Shown here one piece after another: positions 55,574-64,000 of a stretch of DNA of 64,000 nucleotides. Both the position numbers and the translations under genes were made by a program. Source of the stretch: an uncultured bacterium (GTDB lineage Bacteria; Patescibacteriota; Gracilibacteria; Absconditabacterales; Absconditicoccaceae); contig CAMVNG010000001.1 in the NCBI GenBank assembly GCA_947168815.1, positions 124,001 to 188,000 of the forward strand. Direction: 5' to 3'. How positions within the stretch are numbered: the first letter of the stretch is position 1; each line of letters begins with the position of its first letter. The notes beneath the pieces were generated by a model that searched no databases, was not told the origin of the DNA, and saw only the letters and a program-made list of their open reading frames with translations.

Positions 55574-57772
55574 TTACATGCTTTCATGGAATGTTCTCTT
55601 AATAACTTCTAATTGATGAGCTTTAGATAGTCTTACGAAGTTAACTGCATATCCTGAAACTCTAATTGTAAGAGAAGGATAATTCTCAGGATGTTCATAT
55701 GCATCCATAAGCGTTTCTCTATTTAATACATTAACATTAAGATGATGAGCACCTTTCTTAAAATAACCAGTTAACATAGTAACAAGATTTTTATTTTGCT
55801 CTTCCTTATTTGCACCCAATGATGAAGGTACAATTGAGAAAGTATTTGAAATACCATCTTGAGAGAAGTCATAATCAAGTTTAGCAACAGAATTCAATGA
55901 AGCAATAGCTCATGAATGATCTCTTCCATGCATAGGATTAGCTCCTGGAGCAAATGGTTCACCTGCTTTTCTTCCATCAGGAGTAGCTCATGTTGCTTTA
56001 CCATACATTACATTAGAAGTAATAGTAAGAAGAGATAGTGTTGGTGTAGCATCTTTATATGCTCTATGCTTTGATAACTCTTCCATAAGATAATGTTGTA
56101 TTTCTTTACCCATTAAATCTACTCTATCATCATCATTTCCAAACATTGGATAATCACCTTCAACTTCAAAGTCTTTTGCAATACCATTTTCATCTCTAAT
56201 AGCTTTTACTTTAGCAAATTTAATTGCTGACAATGAATCTAATACTACAGACATTCAAGCTGCTCCGTATGCAATATCTATTCCACATCCAGAATTGATA
56301 AATGCCATTTGAGCTTTTTCATAATAATATTTATCATGCATAAAGTGGATAATATACATAGCTTTAGCATATACTCTAGCAATGTTAGCAATAGCTTTTC
56401 TAAAATTAGCATATACACGTTCATAATTCAATGTTCAATCCTCGTTATCACAATCTTCAAATAAAGATTCATCCATAACTTGAACACCATCAATTTCTTC
56501 TTTACCCTTATTAATAGCAATAAGAAGTGTCTTAGCTAAATTACATCTAGCACCAAAATGTTGAATTCTTTTACCAATCTCTTGATATGATACACAACAT
56601 GCTATTCAATAATCATCTGATCATCTAGAAGGTCTCATCAAATCATCATTTTCATATTGAATTGATGAAGTATCAATTGAAACCTGTGCACAGAATTTTT
56701 TAAATCCTTCAGGCAATGCATCTGACCAAAGAACTGTCAAATTTGGCTCTGGAGAAGGTCCAAGATTATATAATGTTTGTAAGAATCTAAATGAAGTTTT
56801 AGTTACCTTTACTTTACCATCATCAAATACTCATCCTACTGATTCAGTAACCCAAGTAGGATCACCACCAAATACTTCATCATATGATCCTGGTCTTAAA
56901 TGTCTTACTAATCTAAGTTTCATAACAAAATGATCTATCATTTCTTGTGCCTCACTTTCAGTGATTTTTCCTTCTTTCAAATCCTTTTCAATAAAAATAT
57001 CCAAAAATGATGAAACGTTACCTAAAGACATAGCAGCTCCATCTTGTTCTTTAACACCAGAAAGATATGCAAAATATACCCATTGAATAGCTTCTTGAGC
57101 ACTTTCTGCAGGTCTAGTTACATCAAATCCATAAGCCTTAGCCATTTCAGCAATATCATTTAATGCAGCAATTTGCATAGAAATTTCTTCTCTCAACCTA
57201 ACTTTTTCATCACTCATCTCACCATCAATAGCAACAAAATCAGCCTTTTTTTCTTCAATAAGTCTAGCAGTTCCATAAAGAGCTAATCTTCTGTAATCAC
57301 CGATAATTCTACCTCTAGCATAGTTATCAGGCAATCCTGTCAAAACGTGCTTAGATCTATATGTTCTTACTTCACTATCATATGCTGAAAATACGGCATC
57401 ATTATGATTCTTTGCATACTTAAATATCTCTTTAACCTTTGGATCTAATTCAATTCCTCTTTCATTTAAAGCTTTCTCTACAACTCTAACACCTCAAAAA
57501 GGTTTAATTGCTCTTTTCAAAGGTTCATCAGTTTGAAGACCAACAATTGTCTCCAACTCCTTTTTAATATACCCTGGTTTATGAGCAGTAATTGTAGAAA
57601 TAGTTGAAGGATCAACAGATCTCAATCAATTGTTATCTCTTTCTTCCTTTAAAAATTTTTTTACTTCTTCCATCAATTCATTTGTTCTCTCTGTTGGACC
57701 AGCTAGAAAAGAAGCATCTCCATCATAAGGAGTAATGTTCTCATAAACAAATTTTCTTACATCAATTGCCAT
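55574..57772 (-). CDS. pflB: Pyruvate formate-lyase
   Basis: 732 aa, near full length for PFL. The active-site pair is in GIACCVSYQ, and the glycyl-radical site is in [12 protein letters not shown] near the C-terminus; that radical glycine is encoded as GGA, not TGA. It splits pyruvate with CoA into acetyl-CoA and formate and needs an activating enzyme, which is not in this window. Few glycines are TGA, so the ORF track shows long pieces of it. The product acetyl-CoA could pass to PduL. Confidence 0.95.
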
Positions 57773-57947
57773 CTCTTATATTTAACCTAAATAAAAACCC
57801 ATTTTGAACTGTAAATTAAGATTGTTATAACTAATCGTACCAAGGTGCAAATGTAACTATTTAACAATTATTATCAATTAGATATAACACCACAGAACCA
57901 AAATGATAACCATTTTTTATAATTGTATTCATAATCAAAGAAAAAAG

Positions 57948-57982
57948 CAAAAAAGCCGGATAATAATAACATTATCAAGATC
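57948..57982 (-). terminator. Possible terminator after the PlsC-ACP-ligase gene
   Basis: On the minus strand a short GATAAT/ATTATC stem is followed by CGGCTTTTTT. The surrounding 57773-58003 gap shows no gene; it must contain the pflB promoter. Confidence 0.4.
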
Positions 57983-58003
57983 ATACACATATCATTTCAT
58001 TGT

Positions 58004-60643
58004 TTAAACCAAATTCTTAAGTACTTTATAATCAATTTTTCCAGTTCATAACAAAGGAATCTTATCTATTTTTTCAATTCTATTAATCTGAATCAAATTA
58101 CTAACTCCCTTTGATTTCAAATAATCATTAACATCCTTAACCTTAAGATTAAGATCAACGACAAATAATACCATTTCAATTCATCATTCAATTTCTTTTC
58201 CTTCAATAGCAAGATTAACTTCATCTGTACTTCAATATTTTTCCTGTAATAATTCTTCTACAAATGGAAGAGAAATCATTTCTCATCATAACTTAAGGAA
58301 TCTCTTCATTCTTCAAGTAATAAAAAGATATCAATCTTTATCAAGATAACCCAAATCACCCGTTTTATACCAAACCTTTTTACCCTTTTTCATAAAAGGA
58401 GATTCAAGAGATTTATCCTCATATCATCTAAACACATTATTTCCTGAATAATAAATCATTCATTCCTCTCAAACATCAAGTTCTTCATCATTAGATATAT
58501 CACAAATCTTTATCTCTCAACCCTTAATAGCTATTCAAACAGACTGCTTTTTTTGTTTTTCAATAGTATTAATAGAAATAATAGGAGCTGTTTCTGTAAT
58601 TCAATATCCCTCTAAAATTGTACAATGAGGAGCCAACTCTCTTGTCTTTTCAAAAACAATTTCTGAACACTTCTCACCTCAAGTAATAACATAACGAAGT
58701 GGTTTTAATTGTTCAGATGTTGCAATAGTAAGTAAGTTTTTCAAAAATGTTGGAGTTGTTGCAAGAATTGTTGGCTTTGTATGGGCAATAAGTTTGGCAG
58801 CTGTAACAGAATCATTAGGATCAGGAGTGTTAACAGACCTCAATCCAGCAATAATTGGGAAAATTGTATTTACCGTAAATCAGAAGCTATGAAATGGAGG
58901 AAGATAACAGAAAAGAATCTCATCATTATAAACGCTCAATATTCATGCTGTTCCATTCCACTCGGAAATAAGATTTTTATGTGTTAATGGTACAGCTTTA
59001 GGCAAAGATTCACTTCATGAAGTATATAATACAACAGCAGTTTCATCTAACTTCTTAGGCAATGGAAAATATAAACTCTTAACTACAGCTTTTAATTTAT
59101 AAGAAAGAGGTATATCCTTTAACAAATCCTCCAAGAAAACAAATTCATATTTATCTAACCAATCAATATTAATAGTCTTATAAAAAGTTTTTGAAGTTAA
59201 AATCTTTTTTGTTTGTGAGAATTTAACACAATGATCAAAAGCAGATTCTGGATGCGTCCAATTCATCATAACAGGTATTTTTTCTGCTAGATATGTTGCC
59301 AAAACTATCATAGTTGTACTAGAAAGTGCAGGGAACATAACACCAATATGCTTTCATGGAATTTTTTTAAGATATTCACTAATTAAAAAGGCCTTTAAAA
59401 CAATATCTTTCCTCTTTTGAAGTCAAAACATTCAATCATAAATTTGAGTAGCATTTTTATCTTTCTTCCAATATTCCTTAAAAATCTCCAAAACATTTTT
59501 ATCTTCATCAAGTTTCCAATATTGATTTTTCTTTTCTTCCTCAGATATATTCCATTCACATGGTTTTAACTCGACTTCTTCATTTCATGCTAATCAAAGT
59601 GCCATAGCAACTAAATCAGCAACTGTCTTTAAATCTTTTAATGAAGTATTTGAAGCTTTAGAATAACTTGCCAAAATTAAATTCTTAATTTCAGCCATAT
59701 CCAAAGAATCAAAATAAAGATCTAAAATAAGATTTGAAGAAAGTTCAATTTTTTCACTTTTATCCATACCCTTAACCTCTCTAACTTTATTCTCAACATC
59801 CTTAATAGTCTCTTCTGGAAACTTTGATTGATCATACTGATTAACCGTTTGAAAACTCTCTATAGAATTACGAATATGTTTAGGTAAAGTCCTATTTTTT
59901 ACATTATTATAATAAAAATAGTTCTTAACATACGATACTTGCTCTTCTCAATTTTTATTATAAAAATCTTCAAGTGTAGCATTAAAAAACTCTAATCACT
60001 TCTTTGAAGCAGACTTTAATTTTTTAGTTTGCTCTTCTACTTCTATTACAACCTTTCTCTTTGGAACAAAAAAGAAAAGATTAGCAATTAAATACCATAT
60101 AGTTCTTAAAAGATTTCAAAAAAATGCAGGTACTCCTCCGTTCCAAGCATTAGACCACCTACTTCACCAAAGACCAGTTGTTCTCACTGTTAAAACCTTT
60201 GTAGTTTTTGGTAATGATTGGACAGTTAAATATGCAGACTTTTTACCTCCAATATATTCTTTTCCCTGTCACATAAGTCTTCAAGATGGATACAATAAGA
60301 CAGAATCTCCATCTTTTAAAGCAAGGATTAAATCATGTAAAGATTGCTCAATCATTTTATTCTGATCACCTTCTTTTCCCTTCTCAAATTCCTGAATAGT
60401 TATTGTATCCATTAGCTTAAAAATCCATCATAAGAATGGATTTTTCGTAAAATCAGAAGTTGCAATAGGTCTAATTCTAATATAAGGACGGAAAATACAC
60501 CAAACAAGAACAGGATCAACAAATGCTATATGATTTGGAAGCACCAAATAGTTTTCTCAATCTTTAAACTCTGGAAAATTCTTCAATTCCACATCATAAC
60601 GAATTTTCATAATCCAATAAAAAATTCTTGCTATAATTTTCAT
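58004..60643 (-). CDS. Fused PlsC acyltransferase, acyl carrier and AMP-ligase protein
   Basis: 879 aa with three modules. Residues about 1-230: a 1-acylglycerol-phosphate acyltransferase domain with the catalytic motif NHIAFVDP and LYPSGRLM. About 300-370: an acyl-carrier-like segment with DLYFDSLDMAEI, where DSL would carry phosphopantetheine. About 400-879: an AMP-binding (acyl-CoA/acyl-ACP synthetase) domain with LYTSGSESLPKAVPLTHKN and YKTGDLGYLDKD. It probably activates a fatty acid and transfers it to a lysolipid, like Aas, with its own built-in carrier. It ends the minus-strand operon. Confidence 0.85.
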
Positions 60644-60716
60644 TTTTTTGTTTTTTTATATAAAAACTTCTTCCTTATAACTATACTGAAAACGTAGTTA
60701 TTTAGCAAAAAAATCT

Positions 60717-61262
60717 CTATTTTTGTATCTTTGAAAATTCTTTTATGATTATCGCTGTAACCTCTTCAGGAGTTTTATCTCAAGTATCTATCATTAAATC
60801 ATAATGGGACTGATCTAAAAGATCTATTCAATATAAATCCTGATACCTTTTTCTATCACTTTCATTTCTTTCTTTTGTAGCTTTTAGAGTTGCTTCCAAA
60901 TCTGAATAACTATCTGTTGTTCTATTATCTCAAAGAATTCTCTGAGCTGCAACCTCATCAGAAACATCTAAGAATACCTTAAATGCATGTGGTTGGCATA
61001 AGAAACCAAGCCTTGATTCTAATAAGACCTTACTATCTAAAGCTAAACTTTTTTGATATTCTTCAAATTTCAAATCAAATTCTTGTTGATTTTCTGGTTT
61101 TTCTCATAAACGATTAAACTCTAAGATACTAATTCACATTTCTTCAGCCAACTTTCTTTTTAAAGTTCAAATAGAAATAATCTCATATCATAACTGCTCT
61201 GCAAGAAGCTTAGAAACAGTACCTTTTCAACTTCACGCTTTTCATCATAAAGTAATAATCAT
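60717..61262 (-). CDS. Cytidylate kinase-like P-loop kinase
   Basis: 181 aa. The P-loop reads GGKAGSGKGTVSKLLAEQLGYEIISIG, with five glycines as TGA; VFLDVSDEVAAQRILGDNR and RNESDRKRYQDLYG supply the lid and acceptor side. This is the short (archaeal-type) cytidylate kinase family. It phosphorylates CMP/dCMP or a related nucleotide. It lies between the acidic membrane protein and the PlsC fusion. Confidence 0.82.
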
Positions 61263-61321
61263 CGCTATAGTAATAGAATAAAAACAAATAATACAAAATC
61301 AGAATTATTACATCTTCTCAT

Positions 61322-61753
61322 TTATATAGAATCCTTTCATTCTGTATCACTTTCACCAAAAGAAGTCAAAGCTTCCAATAAGATTTTTTCTGATTCTAAC
61401 AACTCTTCATCCTCCTCTGCATATTCAAATGAATCATCATCTCAAAAATCTTCTTCAATAATTCAATATTTTGGATAATCTTGTTCATAATCAACAGAAG
61501 ATACCTCTGTAATTTGAGAATCCCCTGAATCATCCATTAAAGTCTCAGGAACTTGAAAATTCTCTCAATCAAGAGACAATTCATCTCAAGATAGCTCTTC
61601 TCAAGATAATTCTTCATAGTAAAAAACCTCTGGTGCAACAGCACCTAAATTATTATTCTCATTATATTCTACCTCAACCTTCTTCTCAAAAAAGAAAAAA
61701 ACGAAAAGAAGTATTAATAGAACACATCCCAGAATCATCACCTCTTTTCTCAT
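61322..61753 (-). CDS. Acidic single-pass membrane protein
   Basis: 143 aa. An N-terminal membrane helix (about 6-22, MILGCVLLILLFVFFFF) and a very acidic extracytoplasmic or cytoplasmic tail (ELSGEELSGDELSLDGENFQ). No family recognised. Its 5' end overlaps the end of the PLD-like gene by 40 bp in another frame, suggesting translational coupling. Confidence 0.65.
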
Positions 61754-62892
61754 TTTTTCGTTTTATTTAGAAAATCTAAAGAAGCCCCTTCATCACATCA
61801 TCCATAAGGACAATAGTATCTATCCATAGACCTCCAATCTTCATTAAATCATGAAAGGAAACGTTCAATAACAGTAGGATCATCAATTAACAATCAAATT
61901 TCTCTATTAGTATCCAAACTTTCATGATTAAAGTTCATAGATCAAATCAATAACCATTTATGATCTATAACCATCATTTTCGTATGACTATTTGGCTTTT
62001 TTAATAGTCTAACATTTCATGTTCAGAACACATCAGCAATCAATTTATTATCCTTCGAATTAGGAAAAATTGCCTTAAATTCGAAATCTCAAGTTACAAT
62101 TCTTCAATAATCATTTTCCTTATAAACAATCTCACTTGGTTTCTCAGATAAAAGTGCATAAATACTTGGATCTGATATATCTTCCATCTGCAAAACGATA
62201 GACTCCTTTGCATTTGTAATTAGATCAGTAATAATAGCACGGCAATTCAAATTACAAACAACAAGATTAGGCTCTATACGATCAGCATCTATTTCATCAC
62301 CAATCCAATCTCTTTCAAAAATATACCTCAAAGAAGTCATTATTTGTGGATTATCAGAAAAGAGAAAATAATCACGATTTTTCGTTAATCAATCTGTTGA
62401 AAGATCTGCTGTTTGAATCCAGAACCCTGAAGAAGTAATAATAAAATTATCATGAAGATATTGTGTTGAAAGATGTTCATCACTTCTAATTTGAGCCGTA
62501 GTCCCTTGAAAATAAGTTTTCAATTCTTTAAACGCATTTATCCATTGATATGGTCTACTACTCTCAGTTAGTATTCTTAAATTTGTACCACTATCAACTG
62601 CATCCTTAAATGTCTTTAATATACCTGAATCTGAAACTTCATATGATTGAAGAAGTAAGACATGAGAATTTAACAAAGAATCCTTATAACCAGTTAGAAA
62701 ATCCTCATCAATATTTGAATAAAGGAATCAAGAAAAAGATAACAATCATTCCTTCCAATTATCAGACAAGTTGTAAAGATAATCATTAATAACATTAGCT
62801 CCTCTCTTTTCAAAAAAACGAAGTCATCCTGACCATGGAGACGCAAAATAAGCAAAAATCACTAGTAGAATTAAAAAGAATATTTTCTTCAT
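61714..62892 (-). CDS. Phospholipase D-like protein
   Basis: 392 aa if TGA codons near the end are read as Gly, ending at TAA 61714. Hydrophobic N-terminus (MKKIFFLILLVIFAYF), then two PLD half-domains. The second has the intact HKD motif HTKMMVIDHKWLLIGSMNFN. The first is QYLHDNFIITSSG, where the Lys is replaced by Asn, so it may be degenerate. It may be a secreted or membrane-bound phosphodiesterase or nuclease. If the first TGA were a stop, it would be about 15 residues shorter and the 40-bp overlap would vanish. Confidence 0.8.
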
Positions 62893-62907
62893 TAAACACA
62901 GATAGCA

Positions 62908-63465
62908 TTAAAGAGATAGTCATTCAATCATTTCATCTATTTTTTTGTAAAGAGTAGATGAATCTGAATTATTATCAAGAGTATAATCAGCTAATTTCTG
63001 GCACGCAAGAATATTTCACTTATTTATATCTTCATTTGATGCTTCCAAAGCCTCCTGCTTTTTAAAAGTATCAAAATCTATATGATCTTTTGCTGAATTC
63101 CTCTGTAAAGCCCTTTCATACCTAACCTTTTGGTCAGCATCCACAGATAATAATATAAAATTTGATTGCTTTTTCAATAGCTCAACTTCTCAAACAGTAC
63201 GGATTGATTCAATAATAGCATTTTCTCAAACAACGCTTGCTTTCTTATATAACTCTCAAACAATATAACTTGAACCATGCTCTGCCCTTAAACTATCAGC
63301 CAAATATCTCATGGTATCTCTATTCACCTCTTTTCATTCATTTTCTAAAATCTCAGTCAAATATCAACTAACAGAATAATGGAGAAATCAGCACTTATTT
63401 ACTAAATAATCAACAACTGTTCATTTACCCGCAGCAGCAGGACCTGTAATTCAAATAATCTTCAT
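62908..63465 (-). CDS. P-loop kinase, dephospho-CoA kinase/UPF0200-like
   Basis: 185 aa. The P-loop ITGPAAAGKGTVVDYLVNKCG is followed by HYSVSGYLTEILENEG and MRYLADSLRAEHGSSYIVGELYK, a pattern of the AAA_18/UPF0200 kinases; FILLSVDADQKVRYERALQRNSAKDHI forms the lid. Substrate uncertain (nucleotide or dephospho-CoA). It lies just after the sigma factor gene in the same operon. Confidence 0.75.
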
Positions 63466-63486
63466 ACTATAATATGTAAGATAAAA

Positions 63487-64000
63487 CTAAGGATTTAAGA
63501 GTTCCTTTAATTTTTTCAAAGCTCTTGAGATTCTCTGTCTAATTGTATCCTGAGAAATTAATAATTGTTCTTCAATCTCTGAATAACTTCTATCTTCAAT
63601 ATATCTTAAGAAAATAATTTCTCTACTCAAAGAATCTAACGACTGCATTGCTTCCATAATCTGATCAAGTTCAAAATCCTGTTGTAAAAAATCCTCAAAT
63701 TCAGTTTCATCAACCAAACTATCTTCAAAATGTTCAGATTCATCATCATCTGAATCTAAATCAGAAAAAGGAAGATCCTTATGTTTTTTAAAGAAATCTT
63801 TGACAGTATTTTTAAAAATAGTTCGAACATATGCGGAAAAAGACTGAGATATATCATATTTCTTTACAGCTGTCCAAAATTTTACATAAAAATCTGCAAT
63901 AATATCTTCTGCATCCTCCTGAGAAAGAAAAAAATTACTCTTTAAATAACGAAAAAAAATATCCACAGTTTTAAGATAAAAAGTATTATATGCTCAAGAA
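63487..64000 (-). CDS. ECF-type RNA polymerase sigma factor, 5' end outside window
   Basis: At least 170 aa in the window; the frame is open to the right edge. Region 2 is recognisable in FRYLKSNFFLSQEDAEDIIADFYVKFW, and region 4 in LDSLSREIIFLRYIEDRSYSEIEEQLLISQDTIRQRISRALKKLKEL. The linker is unusually acidic (DLDSDDDESEHFEDSLVDETEFEDF). It directs RNA polymerase to a specific promoter set. No anti-sigma gene is visible nearby, although the window contains a PrsW-like protease. The ORF-track start at 63966 is a GTG and probably not the true start. Confidence 0.82.

Noticed and set aside
1-64000. tRNA, rRNA, CRISPR arrays, insertion sequences
   Set aside because: No T-arm/acceptor patterns, no rRNA stretches, no regularly spaced short repeats, no transposase or terminal inverted repeats were seen.

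Overview
The window is AT-rich bacterial DNA in which UGA is read as glycine (genetic code 25). Almost every housekeeping gene runs through in-frame TGA codons placed where its family needs glycine, for example the FtsH Walker A loop, the UvrA P-loops and signature motifs, SHMT and MiaB. Only TAA and TAG are convincing stops for these genes. With the reduced, episymbiont-like gene content (AMP phosphorylase, PFL/PduL energy route, VirB6-like proteins, sortase, a giant adhesin), this points to a Candidate Phyla Radiation bacterium of the Gracilibacteria/Absconditabacteria type. The supplied ORF track stops at TGA, so it fragments most real genes. Coordinates here were re-derived with TGA as Gly.

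Layout. 1-5675 (minus): a nucleotidyltransferase fragment, then an asnS-ftsH-ricT-like-TPR operon. 5859-7794: two TGA-free orphan genes flanking a heavily TGA-using dtd. 7845-8125: a probable structured RNA with its own promoter. 8168-21214 (minus): one giant surface protein gene (about 4348 aa) with FISUMP-like, BspA-type leucine-rich, InlB/Flg_new-type repeat and SLH-like regions. 21439-22603: three more TGA-free orphan genes, each with its own terminator. 22790-24679: pduL and glyA. 24676-29018: two tandem VirB6/TrbL-like membrane proteins. 29152-33615: a tight five-gene operon (lipoprotein PPIase, a 732-aa unknown, nucleotidyltransferase, RNase H, C39-like peptidase). 33728-37218: RluA-type pseudouridine synthase, membrane protein, SSB-like DUF3127 protein, miaB. 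37330-38799: an orphan gene and a surface protein with a VPATG sorting signal. 39016-42934: malic enzyme, PrsW-like protease, glutathione peroxidase, thermonuclease, FkbM methyltransferase. 43090-50677: uvrA, DUF5684 membrane protein, orphan gene, sortase, AMP phosphorylase. 50881-54978: isochorismatase-like hydrolase, methyltransferase, dnaA, two orphan genes, PrgI-like protein. 54986-64000 (minus): DUF177, pflB, a PlsC-ACP-AMP-ligase fusion, two P-loop kinases, an acidic membrane protein, a PLD-like protein and a sigma factor cut by the window end.

How the genes fit together. Malic enzyme, PFL and PduL suggest malate to pyruvate to acetyl-CoA to acetyl phosphate fermentation. AMP phosphorylase suggests nucleotide salvage, and the acyltransferase/AMP-ligase fusion suggests use of scavenged fatty acids or lysolipids. 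The giant SLH-like adhesin, the sortase and its candidate substrate, the VirB6-like proteins and the secreted nuclease are consistent with a life attached to another cell.

The most unusual signal is a set of nine small unrelated orphan genes that use no TGA codon (58 glycines by my count, all GGN). Most share an AAAAACAAATA-like leader and have a private promoter and terminator. In one of them (47265-47564), TGA appears to be the actual stop, because reading it as Gly would carry translation through the transcription terminator.
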